The notes below the pieces were generated by a model. The model searched no databases, was not told the origin of the DNA, and was given only the letters and a program-made list of their open reading frames with translations. Position numbers and translations under genes: made by a program. A DNA stretch of 64,000 bases from Ectobius pallidus. Its lineage: Eukaryota > Arthropoda > Insecta > Blattodea > Ectobiidae. This document shows, in pieces, positions 11,114 to 23,427 of the stretch (position 1 is the stretch's first letter; every line of letters begins with the position of its first letter). The stretch is taken from contig CAXKWD010000009.1 in the NCBI GenBank assembly GCA_964059195.1, forward strand, positions 89,315,432 through 89,379,431. Direction: 5' to 3'.

Positions 11114-11213
11114 AACGGCGAATGAAGTAAGCGATTTATTAAACAGTCTGTACTTTGTTTACTCTTTTTCAACTGGAATTCTTATAATAACTTCGGTTTT
11201 CCTGTTGTCATTG
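11114..11213 (+). CDS. Odorant receptor OR-B, exon 2
   Basis: One base completes the Glu codon, then 33 codons begin TANEVSDLLNSLYFVYSFS and end VFLLSL. The sites are tttacag and gtaagt. It encodes TM5. Length (100 nt) and phases (2 to 0) are the same as exon 2 of OR-C and OR-D. Confidence 0.9.
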
Positions 11214-11664
11214 GTAAGTAATTTATATTAGCAGGTTAAGAGATGAATACGACTAATTGTACTGTTGGCAATTATCAGTTATTGCAATAATTTATTTGCT
11301 TGTTTGTTTATAGCTATAAAAATATTATATACCCTAATAAATGGGAACACATATTCTAACTACTCCATCCATTTAGCAAAGTAACTTCTTAACTAATCTA
11401 CCGTTTGATTACAGGAAACAGATTACAGATTCAAAAAAATAAAAAATATAATCGAGAAAATTATGTTTTCCTTTTTTCTTTGGCCAAGTGTCGCAAAATT
11501 TGCGTATAGTCATAACAACCAAATGGAAACCATGTTTTTTACAAAATACGTACACATTCATGCCCTTGGTTTAAGATTCGCTTTCAAATTATAATCATAT
11601 TTACCAATTTTTACTAAATTATTTTAAATCGTACTACTTTGGGACAAAAATACTATTATTCCAA

Positions 11665-11918
11665 CTATAGTGCTTTCACATTCGCCAGAGGTTTCAAGGC
11701 CACAACTTCTCACGTCTAATATGCCCCCACTGATCAGCCGTCAACAGTATTCCCCTCTGCGCGGAGGAGCTGCGCTGTCGCACACACTCATACGACACCA
11801 AGGGGAACTCCCTACTGGCATTGGAGGGGTATGATGTCATATGAGTACGGTAAGTGGGGGCATCATAGGCGTGCTACGTTTGGCCTTGAAACCTCTGGCG
11901 AATGTGAAAGGACTATAG
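11665..11918. mobile_element. MITE with ~38-bp terminal inverted repeats
   Basis: The left end runs CTATAGTGCTTTCACATTCG, then CCAGAGGTTTCAAGGCCA. The right end is its reverse complement with one mismatch near the tip. The element is 254 bp with no ORF of its own. The target duplication is unclear (possibly TA), so the superfamily is open. Confidence 0.8.
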
Positions 11919-12439
11919 TACAATCAATATTGCATGAAGAGACTCGTCTTTATTCTGTGACTAGTTCAATGTCAGGCCAGACGATATTCCGGAAGGCCTG
12001 TCACACACCTCAGGGGTAAATGAGATAACGTACCACTAGGAACGTGGATACATTGATTTTCTAATGAGAACGTTTGCATCTCCAAACACATGAAAGCATA
12101 GTTATCTATAATATATAATTCAGATAACCCCCTATTATCCGCGGGCGGTTTATCCGGTTTATGGATTACCCGTGCGCGAAAATTTTAATTTTCTGCAGTT
12201 AATTTCAAATTTTATACACGCCATTTCGAATTTCCCGCACTTTATTTCGTCAGATTTTGATTTCTCCATATTCAATTTTGTCATATATGCACAATATTTC
12301 GAAAAAACGATACAGGGCGGAAAATTTTAGTCCTAAATGCGCCGTAAATTATGTCCCGGGATTTTGGGTAGTAAATTGTGAAATTGACGTTTATTTTCTT
12401 TCGGTTTTAGCCCCTTAAAAGCAGTAAAATTTTATAGTA

Positions 12440-13740
12440 CCGGAATTCCTCTTTTTTTCTTATTTCAACCCCTACCTGACATGGTGTGTACAAGCATAGG
12501 CTTGCATAATTCTAAGCCCTGTTTGAGCGATGAGGAGCTATAGGCCTATCTAGCGTTCTCTGAGGGAATAGTTTGAGTATGATAAGTCGTTCTTTCTCAT
12601 TTCAAACTCTAGGTACTTATATAAGGAGTTAGAGCTTGGAAATCCAAAGTGCTCCATAAGCTAATTTCGAATTACAAGGAAAGTACAAAAGTCAGGCAAC
12701 GCTGGGCATTTAAAGCTAATAACCTATAAAGAAGAGTGGTAGGTATAATCAAATACTCTCATTGTTTGGTATAATGCAGGACATCTTCGAATGCCGCTGG
12801 GCAAATAGCGCTCCTGTCGATGTTTACGTCCGCATATAGGTCCTTGCGGAGTGAGAGGAGAAAATAAGTAAGTAAGTATTACCTGTGACAAAATGTCATT
12901 CACAGTAGTGTGCCGTGTTTATAAATACTTGCCATATTCGCCTAACTTTTAATGCTGAAGTGGAGCTACTGACCCCATGAGTTATGTATACTAATACTTA
13001 AAGAGAGTGTCCGCAGCACAACACAATGACAACTCATCAGGTTATATTCAACTGCTATTTTGTGCAGAGTGTACTCCACAGTGCGATGACATCACTGTTA
13101 GTTTAGGAAGATAGTTCATAAAGACGACACCGGCAAAGATAATAATAGCTTGAGTTATATGTATGTCCCCTTACATGTCTACAGGCTATGTACGAAAGTT
13201 TACAAACGTACTCTCTTCAAGCAGGTACACACGATGGGCAACATTAAAATTCAAACAATCCGCTCTACCCTTATTTTCAACCCCATGATTAATATTTTGC
13301 CTGTACAAATCTACATTCTTTGACCAACGTCTGCAAAATTTTACACATTCCCTCTCCTGTTAAGGTGTGTGTACACAGAATTTATTTTTTATTTTTTAAT
13401 TGTAAGTTCATATGGTTAGTTCTCCACTCTTTTCCATGGCAGCACCGGCATTTATTACTAAACTAGCTTAAAAGGCCCAGCCTAGCCCGGGTTTTGGAAT
13501 TTGCGAGAAATTCAAAATTACATTATGGAGAACTTTTGATTTCCAAGCTGTAAGTCCTTATATAGGCCTAGAGTTTGAAGCTGAATAGGACGACTTACCA
13601 CTCTCAAACTATTCCCTCAGAAAACACTAGATATGGTTTTTATCGTTCATACAGGAGTTAGAATTTTGCAACCCATTGCTTTTACACATCATGCCTGGTA
13701 GGGGTTGAAATAAGAAGAAACAGAAATTCTGGTAACGACA
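12440..13740. repeat. Long imperfect inverted repeat (~230-bp arms)
   Basis: The left arm at 12440-12676 (with 'cttatttcaacccctacc', 'gagggaatagtttgag', 'ggtacttatataaggag') is matched in reverse complement at 13510-13740 ('ggggttgaaataag', 'ctcaaactattccctc', 'ccttatataggcctagag'). The spacer is about 830 bp with no ORF. Weak similarity may extend both arms outward. It may be two opposed copies of one repeat or a large foldback element. Confidence 0.7.
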
Positions 13741-14482
13741 TGTTACTGTATTTACGAGATATGTTATTTCCCATCTTCATGTTGACATACAACCATTTCA
13801 GGGATAAAATAAAAAGAAAACCAATATCACTTTCACACATTCTTCCTAAAAAATTTGAGCCATAATTTACTCAGCACATTGAACTAAAACTGTTCCATCG
13901 TACTTTTGTCTCTTTTTTTTTAAGTGCTTTCAACAAACATCCCTATTTATCAACTAAAACAAAGCCTACAACGATGAATAACGTATCAGTGGACAGAATT
14001 TTTTACAGACTTCTGATATACGCTTAGCATACTCGCTACTCATCATTGGCATGAACTCAGACCGAAATAACTGAAAACGCCCTCCCCACAATACTCTTTT
14101 TTTTTCTAAATTAAAATGTAATGTGAGAAAATGATATTGTCCATGCCCAGGGTAGAGATAGCTACTTCATGCATCACACCCGAAATTTAGGCTATTTATT
14201 CCAGTGTTGGTAACAAAAATTAATAATATCGATAGCCTCTCTATACTTGTCAAAGCCCAGTAAAATACAACTACCAAAGCCTGATGTGAACACTGTTTAA
14301 TATTGTCATGAGAACTGAATTGCGTTTGATTAATGTTAGTGTAAAATTTAAGTAGGCCCGTAACTTTCTTTCTACTAGTCCCATCGAGGATTTCAATAGC
14401 CTCAAACCTTCTCCGGACAACGCAGTCATTTTGAAAAAAAACCGCACGTAAATCGGTCTAGTAGTTTTTTAGTCTATAAAGA

Positions 14483-14503
14483 ACGCATATACTAACATTG
14501 ACT

Positions 14504-14543
<40 letters not shown>

Positions 14544-15054
14544 TGCTCTAATTGTCCTTAAGGGGAGACGGTGGGAGATTTACACTGACATATTTGTAAT
14601 CCCATATCTCCTACATTTTGGGACACATCTTAATGAAATTTGTAACACGTATTTAGGAAGAGTTTCTCTGCTTTTGGTAATTTTTACAAAATTTTAAATG
14701 ATTTATTATTGGTGTAGTGAAATTTTGAATTTTTTTTCGCATTTCTATATTTCGGTACACATTTTCCCTACAGCCAATAAAAATTTCCAATTCTCCCCAC
14801 ATAAAAATTATCTACACTAATAGGGACACATTTAAGTGCAGTAACTTTCTGACACATTGTTTCAATTATTCTCTGTGATTTTTTGAATTTGACAATTTTT
14901 TATTTACAAAATTTTCCATGATCTTTCAATCATAATATTGTTTATATTCTTTACACTAAGATTCTGTTCCACATAAATGTGCAAGATGTTTCTAGAAACA
15001 GGTGTGCAAAATTTCATTAAAATCCTTCCCACGCATATACCAACATTGACTAAC

Positions 15055-15092
<38 letters not shown>

Positions 15093-15111
15093 TTGCTCTA
15101 ATTGTCCTTAA
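14483..15111. repeat. 469-bp segment flanked by ~80-bp direct repeats
   Basis: Both 14483-14561 and 15031-15111 read acgcatatac(t/c)aacattg, then actaacat, an (AT)n tract, then tcttgctctaattgtcctta. The segment between starts GGGGAGACGG and ends CCTTCCC. It may be a recombination-derived duplication or an insertion. Confidence 0.8.
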
Positions 15112-15395
15112 TCAGCCTTCACCGTACATAAATTCTTACCGTAATAAGCAGGGGAATACAAAATATCACAACTGTCAAAACTATGAGAATCAGGATGCAT
15201 TGTGCTAACATATTAACTTACTGCTATCCGATAATGGAAAAATTATTATCTACTATTTCATTATCTTCAGAGTAGATATAATTTTCGTAGCCTCCCCTCA
15301 CAATAACGTTCAGGTGAGTACTTTTTTCCGCTTAACATCTCTTACAATAAGTTGAATTACATATTGCATAGTAATACGATAAATTATCTTTTCAG

Positions 15396-15485
15396 GAAAT
15401 CTCATTAAAGTACATATTTTTAACCACTCTTTACGTGGCAAATTTGTATATATTCGGCGCTTTTATCGAGAATGTGCAAACTCAG
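15396..15485 (+). CDS. Odorant receptor OR-B, exon 3
   Basis: 30 codons, beginning EISLKYIFLTTLYVAN and ending IENVQTQ. The sites are cttttcag and gtaag. TM6 region, phase 0 at both ends, same length as OR-A exon 3. Confidence 0.9.
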
Positions 15486-16988
15486 GTAAGAATTCCTTTT
15501 TACTTTATTAATACAAAAGTTCATTGATATATGTTTCAAATAGAGCATAATAATAATAATAATAGTGTTATTTTCCTGGCAGAGTTAATGCCACAAGGTT
15601 TTCTATTCTAATCAACCTGATTTAAGTCATTGCATAAGAAATAAATACAATGCCTAGAGAAAATATACTAATAAACAATTTAATATTGAACAGGGAAAGC
15701 ATTACTTATTATATTTCCTGACACACGTTTAACAGAAAAATTTGAGCTTATAGCTACACCAAGTAAAATATGTTCTAGAACATTACTTAATATCAAATCT
15801 GATCTAAATAGTCATAAATATGTTTCACAGAAAGGGGAATGAAAAGAGAGAACTCATATAATTAAACTGGAGAGCCACATTAATTGAGGAAGAAAGAGAA
15901 CATAACGAATTCAGGTTATTAAAAAATATTAACAATTAGAAATGATAAAATATTTTAGATAATATATGAAAAAGTAATGATAATGCAATCATAATATTGA
16001 TAGAACACATTATAGAAGTCTTAACTGCAAGATACTAATTTTGTTTACTAATGATATTTTACAGTTTTTTTATTATTTTTTAATTTAATATTATTATTAT
16101 TATTATTTTTATAATTTTTTTTTTTATTCGGGCTACTCTTGATATTTTGGGCCAGCATATTCCAGGGTCAATGTTCTATTGAGAATGAAGCAGAGCATAG
16201 ATGGTCTGATGGTATGGTGTAGACAGTACTATAGAGACAATATATCTATAGAGGCAATAGTACCTTCTACAGGTTAGAAGGGGAGGGACTAACTCTGTTC
16301 AGACCTCGGAATACTGTTCACCAGGCCTGGTATAGAGGAAGTAATATTACACAAGAATAGAAGTAGCCTATTCCAGATAATACTGGTAAAAAAAAAAATT
16401 CATGATCCCAGAACAAGAAAAAAATATTTTCGGAATAATATTCTGTATGCCTGTGCAAACTAGCGCTTGGTAGTATGCTCATCATTTTGGATTATAAACA
16501 TTCCTCTCCTCTTCTTGCATCCTTTCAGCTCCGATTTATCCCCAACCATGTCTTTAGTTTTCTTGAAACACCGATTTAAAATGGTTATTTTGTCCTAACA
16601 GTTTTCATAAAGTTATTTTTTATAACAGTTATATATATTTTTTATATTGAATTATATATATATAATATTCAATTTAAAGTATGAAATAGAGGCTTGGCCC
16701 ATCGAGTCCACTTTCAATTTCACTCTGTTGACTTGAAGGTACATGAAAATGTAGCAGGCCTATATTAAAATATAGACAAATTTCAAACAATATTTCTTTA
16801 AAATATATTTTCTTCGTAAAATTAACAGTTTTTCATGCTATATTTAATCCTACATTCTTAATATCTAATAAAATTATCATCAAAAGCGTCAGCACATCAA
16901 ATAGCATTATTCGATTTCCTTGAACACATACCTCAATGTCAGAACGTTCTTAATAATGGTATATGTTTGGTTTTGTTTCTTGTTACAG
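15486..16988. other. OR-B intron 3
   Basis: AT-rich with ATT-type microsatellite stretches (near 15550 and 16090). No gene recognised. Confidence 0.55.
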
Positions 16989-17141
16989 AGTCTTAGCGTT
17001 AGAGATGCAGCATACAGTTGTCGCTGGTACGAATGTTCCTCTCAGTTCAAACGCTGTATTCAAATGATTTTATTAAGGGCCTCGAAGCCTTCATGCATGA
17101 CTGTGGGGCCCTGGATAGGAGGGATTACTATGTTCACACAG
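16989..17141 (+). CDS. Odorant receptor OR-B, exon 4
   Basis: 51 codons, SLSVRDAAYSCRWYECSS to ITMFTQ. The sites are ttgttacag and gtacat. It aligns to OR-A exon 4 at 38 of 51 residues. Conserved OR C-terminal signature running into TM7. Confidence 0.9.
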
Positions 17142-17639
17142 GTACATATTATATAGTGTTTTATAAATCCATCAAATGGTATAAAAAACGTTCGAATTTT
17201 CGGCCCCTTTAGTGTGATTTTAGTATCAGAGCCTTTCTATCATTTTCTCATAGCTTTTCTGGTCTGTTCCATTATTGTTAGGTTCCTCTTATGTTATTAA
17301 TAGCAGAGAAGGGATTGATATTCACGTGGGATCTATGATAATGCTCCACTCTGAAATTTCTCGGCCCAATGGAATTATCCCTCTTGGACCTCTAAGGCCC
17401 GGGACCCTTTCGGAATCCTCACTAGTCGGAGGGAACAGTCCTAGCGATACTGTCCCAATTGGATCGTGTGATGGATGACACTTGAGATGAAAAGATATTT
17501 CACCTCATTTTAGCTCCAGTCTGACTTGCTTAGCTAGGAAATTTGGCAGGCTAGTCGGAGTTAGTTGCGATAATGAGGTGCCAAATTATATGGGATCTTG
17601 GGGTTCGAGCCCAGCAATGATGTGGTATCTGTTCTTCTT

Positions 17640-18060
17640 TTCCGTAGTTTTACCTTTCCCTTTTAGGGACGTTTAGGCGACCCACGCCGCCAGAGCCTTA
17701 CAGGGCCGCGACCTGTCGAGAAAGAGATTATTTACTGGATCACAGATGTACTTCTTCGCCAAACAAGGACATGGATGGTCTCCCCGCATGAGTGATCAGC
17801 TCAATGCAGAGGCCACTTTCGAAACATCATGAGCACTTAGAACGAGACACACCATTCACACACATAGTCTCTCTGAATAAGGCGAGGATGGGATGAAGAT
17901 GATACCGATGACCAGATGGTATCCGGGGACCCTAAAGTTATACGACGTTTGTCTCACAAGTGATAAAAAAAAAAAAATCCAAGGAAAAAAAACTCTAGGT
18001 AACTTGTTCCAACCAGAATTTGCTATGTGAGAGAAGAAAACGCGTCCCCTGCGTCAGAGT
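17640..18060. repeat. Dispersed repeat family R4, copy 1
   Basis: Shares ordered blocks with 47740-48020: 'gagtgatcagc', 'gacgagacac', 'cacacacat' and 'gatgggatgaag.tgata'. Both copies also carry B-box-like sequence near an end, so a tRNA-derived SINE is possible. Confidence 0.5.
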
Positions 18061-18332
18061 GGTTAATATTATATTACTCGTATTATTATTATTACTATTA
18101 TTAGATTATTATCATTATTATTATTATCATCATTGATATAATTGTTCATATTACATTAATTCGTGGTGAAATCTTTTCTTCTGTCTCCTTTCGATTGTCA
18201 AGTGGCTTGAGTTTAATTCTGATTCCTGATTTGTGAGACTATTGTTCCAACTTCTGTGGGGCGGGGCAAGCTATTACGTCACGTATTAAAAATGGTTTAA
18301 TATGAACTCTTTAAAATGATGTACGTTCAAAT

Positions 18333-18482
18333 CTTCCGGCAACTGGGCCATAGTCTCAGGATACTAGGACCTGACGTTTCACCCGTACCTGTGATGGGCA
18401 TAATCGGTGGTGCAATTTAGGCACAACCGTGGACGAAACGTCATGCCCTATAATTAGAGACTACGGCCCAACAGCCCGGAAG
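18333..18482. repeat. 150-bp imperfect foldback
   Basis: CTTCCGGCAACTGGGCC with TAGTCTC on the left is mirrored by GAGACTA with CGGCCCAACAGCCCGGAAG on the right. 'gacctgacgtttc' is also mirrored by 'gaaacgtcatgccc'. MITE-like, with no ORF. Confidence 0.65.
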
Positions 18483-19970
18483 ACATGGGCCTACAAGACT
18501 CCAGCCATGAAAGGATACGTGATAATATTGTCTTTAAAATTAATTTGTGCAATGTGAATTTTTAAAAATTAATCTCACAATGAAGTAATAGGCCTACCGT
18601 CTCTCTCTGCAAACCTTAATAATAATATCGGATAATTCAGTACTTTATATTAAGCAGAAAAATTCTTAAACAAGATAACAATAATGAACGCAGGCCGCAA
18701 GCGGTTCTGGCTTGCTATCAAGTTAGCACTGCTTATAGAAAAAGAATTAGTAAACATAGGTATAATTTAGTTAACATTTCTTGAGTAATTGGTCAATACC
18801 ACGTTTTTGTATTTATCTGTAGTTCTAACTAGCCTACGTTATTCTTAAAAGAAGCCAATTTATATATAAATTTTTACTTTATTTTCAGCTCATTATTTAA
18901 ACATCTCATTTCCCCCAACAGTAATACAGTAATACAGCCCTGTAGGCTTACATAATATTGGCTCTTATACCTCTTAAAGTAAGTAGGAAACCCCTGTTAT
19001 AGACGTAGGCATGATGGAGTCTAATAACATCTCTGCTGTAGTTTAGTATAAAGAATCATTGGCAGATTTGGGTCCCTACAATATTTAAAAACATGACATT
19101 GATTTACTATGATATGACATCTAAGATTGTAACAATTATCCAAACTTACTTGTAACTTAACATTCGTAATGTAAATTAAACATCTACATTATGATTTTAA
19201 CCCAGATATGCCTGGATTATTTTTTTGTTTCATTTGTTCAACATTCCTGTTTTAATGAGTGCAGAGCAGTCCCCAGAAAGTAATAATTGGGTTAAAACAT
19301 TTACTTGAATGCACATTTGCGAAAGAAGGCCGACCTATGTATAGGACGCCAGGAAAATACAGGATATAATATTGCGGATAATCTGTTTAGGGAAAGAAGT
19401 TTAATATTATCATATTGTGTTTGATCAAAATAACATAATTTATGATAATCTGAAATTAAATAGTTTTCTTGCTTCAGAAGTGAACAGTTTGAGTGAAAAA
19501 TAAATTAAGCCATGGTTTTTAGTCAAACTAAAGTAAAGGACTTACCTTTCAAATACGACGGAAATGAATTAGACGCAGTGATGAATTCAGAGGTAAATCC
19601 CCCCGGAAAGTAAATATTCCCCCCGAAAATTTTAAATCTAACTTATTTTTAAACGTATATAATAGTTATTTATATTTAAAATTCAGAGAGACAAGCTCCC
19701 GCCAGTCATGATTGCCGTACCGTATACCTTAGTCAGCGCGATGAGGCTCCCTTGAAGACGCCAGTCCTGATGAAATATCACCCTTTCAAATGACAATATT
19801 TTCTTTAATAGACTCGTCTGGGCTACTGAGCATCTATGCGAGCAGGGTGAGGTAGAAAAAAATACGTAGTCAAGGGGCTGAAGCCTGTGCCTCGCGCAAA
19901 TATTCAAGTCTGTAAACAGAGCATCATAAAGACAAGAAGAGTATTATAGTAGATCTGCTTGTGTTTTCAG
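18483..19970. other. OR-B intron 4, remainder
   Basis: No recognisable gene or repeat, apart from AT-rich runs. Confidence 0.5.
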
Positions 19971-20027
19971 GTCATGAACGTTTGCTATAAAGCCTTCACG
20001 TTGCTGAGGCAAGTACATGAAACTTGA
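19971..20027 (+). CDS. Odorant receptor OR-B, terminal exon
   Basis: VMNVCYKAFTLLRQVHET then TGA, after a gtgttttcag acceptor. The LINE insertion begins only 43 bp past the stop codon. Confidence 0.9.
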   Translation, partial: VMNVCYKAFTLLRQVHET

Positions 20028-20070
20028 AGGACTTCATCTCTATGCACCAGATCAGGATTTACAGCAGTAA

Positions 20071-20101
20071 CAATTCAATTCAATTCAATTCAATTCAATT
20101 T
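20071..20101 (-). repeat. LINE 3' microsatellite tail
   Basis: Six pentameric units (caatt on the + strand). Short tandem tails instead of poly-A are typical of CR1-group LINEs. Confidence 0.85.
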
Positions 20102-20250
20102 ATTCAGCAGAAGAATCTTGTTACAAAATTCATGGTTTCGTCACTTAAGTCTAATACAACATATGATACAACTTGTTAACACTGAGATATAAAATACTTA
20201 TATTAGGATTAAGAGGAAATCTCTCCTTCAAAAAGCATAATTAAGCATAA

Positions 20251-23200
20251 CTAAATTGGTAAGTCTACCATCTGTATATCAAGAAATTCATGGACAGAAA
20301 AGGGTTGATACAATAACAGGATTTTTTTAACTTTATTTTTAAAAGCATTGTTAGAAAGAGCTTTAAAACCATTGGGTAACTTATTATAAATATTTATTCC
20401 TTGATATGTTATACTATTTAGGCATTTTGTGAGCCTATGTTTATTTAGATGAAGATGATTAGCTATTCTGGTATTATGAGTATGATATTTAGAGTTTTTT
20501 GTGAAAGATTCTTTAATCTTATGTACGAAACATATAGCTTCTAGAATATAGATACTGGGTACTGGTAAAATTTTCAACTTTTTAAAAACTTCTCTACTAG
20601 GAGTGCGGACTGGCACTTTCAACATAATTTTTGCTATTTTCTTTTGTAATTTGAAAATGGTTGCTATTTTTGATGATGTACCCCAGATACAGATACCATA
20701 AGTAATTTGTGAGTATATAAGTCCAAAGTATACAGATTTAATAGTTTCGAGAGAGACTACTCTAGCAAGAATACGGAAGGCAAAGTAAAGTCTACTCAGT
20801 TTATTTGCTATGTAGTCTATATGCGTATTCCAAGAAAGATTCGATTCAAACCAAATTCCCAGAAATTTGGTATTTATACTTTCCTCAAGGGATGTTCCGT
20901 TAATACGAATAGTAAAAGGGTTGTCAAGTTTCTTTTGGTGGAATCGCATTAGTATTGTTTTTTTTACGTTGAGGTGGAGTTTGTTATCTTTTAGCCATGA
21001 CTGTAAGTGTGAAATTGTCAAATCCACTTTTTTTAGAAGTGTAGTTGAGTCAGCGTCATTAAAAACCAGGTTAGTGTCGTCTGCAAATAATATTGTATGA
21101 GCATGAGGTAATTCAGAAGGAAGATCATTTATGTATATTAAAAAAAGCAGAGGCCCTAGAATACTGCCTTGAGGAACTCCATCTTTGAGAAGCATGGCAG
21201 TTGACTTAGCTGATTTAATTTGAACAATTTGTGTTCTGTTTTGCAAATAAGATATAAACCAATTGTTTGCAACCCCTCTGATTCCATACCTGTCCAGTTT
21301 TTTACATAAAATTTTGTGGTTGACAACGTCGAAAGCCTTTGTCAGGTCAAGAAAAATGCCTAATGTTTCTTCTTTTTTATCTAAGGATTGTAGTATTTTA
21401 TTTATAAAAGCAAAAAGTGCATCATTTATTGACTTATTTTTTTGAAATCCAAATTGTGAGGGGGAGATTATCTTATGGGTATTTAGGAAGGAAATAAGCC
21501 TATTGTACATGACTTTTTCTAAAATTTTTGAAAAGGAGGATAGAAGTGATATAGGTCTATAGTTTTCTACTTTGTTTTTATCTCCTTTTTTGAATATAGG
21601 TTGGACTCTGGCTATTTTGAAACAGTCTGGAAATATTCCTACCGATAGTGAGCAGTTGCAGATATCAATTAGCGGTTCAAGAATATAAGAGTAACTGTTT
21701 TTTACGACAACGTCTGGTATTTCATGTATACCGTGCGAATATTTGTTTTTTAAATTGAGAATTATCTTCGTTATTTCATTTTTTGTTACTGGATTAAGAA
21801 AAATAGAATTTGGATTTGAATTTGAATTTGTTTGAGACATACTAATTAAAGTCACATTCTGGAAAGATTTACTCTTAAGATCCTCGATGACATTGACAAA
21901 GTATTCATTAAAAGTATCGGCGATGACTTGAGGGTTTTTTATGACATTTCCTGATTCTATAAGTTTTATATCATCTTGTTTTTTTATTTGACCAGTTTCT
22001 TTTTTTGCTATCTCCCAAAGGGCTTTAGTTTTATTATCAGATTTATTAATATAATTATCATGGTGATTTTGTTTAGCTTTGGCTATAACTTTTTTTAGGA
22101 TATTAGTGTACGTTTTGTAGTAAGCTTTGAAAGCATCACTAGATGTCATTCTGTAAACGTTATAAAGAGCTTTTTTTCTCTTACACGAGACCATAATTCC
22201 TGGTGTTATCCAGTTTTTCATAGTGCATTTAATGTTAGCATACTCGACTTTCGTTAGAGGAAATGCCACATTAAAGTAATATTGAAAACTTTCCAGAAAA
22301 TTTGTTGTTTTTTTATGAATATCAGTTTCATCTATTACATTTAACCAGGTTTCCTTGCTTAATAGAAAATTTAGGTATTCTGTGTTCACTTGGTTATAAA
22401 TTCGTTTCCAAGTTGTTTGCCTTCTTTGTTTTTTATTTCCCGCATTTAGGCTTGGTATAGTGATATGTATGAGGACAGCATTATGGTCAGATATTCCAAG
22501 GCTTTCGTTCTCGACATTGTATTCAAATGAAAAATCATTTATTATTATTTGATCCAAACATGTTTGAGAAGTTTGAGTAATACGAGTAGGCGTGCTGATA
22601 AGTTTTTTTAGGTTATATTGATTTAGGAGCAAATTGAAATGGGGTACAGTTTTATCTCGTGCTAAGAAATTTATATTGAAATCCCCGCATATAACTAAAG
22701 GTATTCGTACATTTTTTTGCAAGAGTTTCGCAAGGGTTTCAAATTTTTTTAGAAATATATCAGAATCACCAATGGGAGATCTATATAAACATACAATGTT
22801 AATTTTATAATTTTGATACGAAATTTGAGAGACGGCGTGTTCAAAATGTTTTTCTTCATTAAGGTATTCAGTGCTATTTATTACTATACTTTCTATACCA
22901 TCTTTCACATATATTGCAGCACCTCCACCTTTTTGCTTAGCTCGACAGAAACAACTAGAAAGCTTAAAATTATTAATACTATAGGACTTAATTTCTTCTT
23001 TCTCTAACCAGTGTTCTGTAAGACATAAAACGCTTGTGTTCTTTAAGTCATCATGAAGGTATACTTCTAGTTCAAGAATTTTGTTCCGTAGACTTTGTAC
23101 ATTTTGACATGAGAGAGAAATGGTGTTTACAATATTTTTAATCCTATAAGAATCACTACAACTAGTCTTATAGCTGTTATAACTACTGCTATCGCAATCA

Positions 23201-23424
23201 CTGCTATTTCTCTTTATACTACAATTTTTAATTATAGGCCTATTTTCCTTAGGTATATTATTTCTGTTATTTACATAGTTTCCATTAATAATACTTTCAG
23301 TGATGATAGTAGATTCATTGACAGCGTTAGTCTTTACATTTGAAGCAAATTTTGTTCCTAAAGTTTCAAAAGTTACCCTTTGTTTAGTATCCCAGATCCT
23401 TTTAACGGACTGGGTACGTAGCAT
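20251..23424 (-). CDS. LINE ORF2: endonuclease and reverse transcriptase
   Basis: 1057 aa. Residues ~100-320 are an apurinic-type endonuclease (exonuclease-endonuclease-phosphatase fold): SCQNVQSLRNK, a TEHW motif with Glu137, CGDFN at 246-250, and SDHNAV at 312-317. Residues ~600-860 are the reverse transcriptase: FLDLTKAFD at 691-699, GVPQGSILGPLLF at 749-761 and FADDT at 780-784, so all three catalytic Asp residues (693, 782, 783) are present. It would nick target DNA and prime cDNA synthesis from the LINE RNA. The start ATG lies three bases after the ORF1 stop, suggesting reinitiation. ORF1 type and domain order point to the CR1 group; clade placement needs a tree. Possibly retrotransposition-competent. 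Confidence 0.93.
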   Translation of the reverse strand: MLRTQSVKRIWDTKQRVTFETLGTKFASNVKTNAVNESTIITESIINGNYVNNRNNIPKENRPIIKNCSIKRNSSDCDSSSYNSYKTSCSDSYRIKNIVNTISLSCQNVQSLRNKILELEVYLHDDLKNTSVLCLTEHWLEKEEIKSYSINNFKLSSCFCRAKQKGGGAAIYVKDGIESIVINSTEYLNEEKHFEHAVSQISYQNYKINIVCLYRSPIGDSDIFLKKFETLAKLLQKNVRIPLVICGDFNINFLARDKTVPHFNLLLNQYNLKKLISTPTRITQTSQTCLDQIIINDFSFEYNVENESLGISDHNAVLIHITIPSLNAGNKKQRRQTTWKRIYNQVNTEYLNFLLSKETWLNVIDETDIHKKTTNFLESFQYYFNVAFPLTKVEYANIKCTMKNWITPGIMVSCKRKKALYNVYRMTSSDAFKAYYKTYTNILKKVIAKAKQNHHDNYINKSDNKTKALWEIAKKETGQIKKQDDIKLIESGNVIKNPQVIADTFNEYFVNVIEDLKSKSFQNVTLISMSQTNSNSNPNSIFLNPVTKNEITKIILNLKNKYSHGIHEIPDVVVKNSYSYILEPLIDICNCSLSVGIFPDCFKIARVQPIFKKGDKNKVENYRPISLLSSFSKILEKVMYNRLISFLNTHKIISPSQFGFQKNKSINDALFAFINKILQSLDKKEETLGIFLDLTKAFDVVNHKILCKKLDRYGIRGVANNWFISYLQNRTQIVQIKSAKSTAMLLKDGVPQGSILGPLLFLIYINDLPSELPHAHTILFADDTNLVFNDADSTTLLKKVDLTISHLQSWLKDNKLHLNVKKTILMRFHQKKLDNPFTIRINGTSLEESINTKFLGIWFESNLSWNTHIDYIANKLSRLYFAFRILARVVSLETIKSVYFGLIYSQITYGICIWGTSSKIATIFKLQKKIAKIMLKVPVRTPSREVFKKLKILPVPSIYILEAICFVHKIKESFTKNSKYHTHNTRIANHLHLNKHRLTKCLNSITYQGINIYNKLPNGFKALSNNAFKNKVKKILLLYQPFSVHEFLDIQMVDLPI

Positions 23425-23427
23425 ATT

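Noticed and set aside
10792..11172. 126-codon - strand frame
   Set aside because: Overlaps OR-B exon 2 on the opposite strand, with no recognisable domain.
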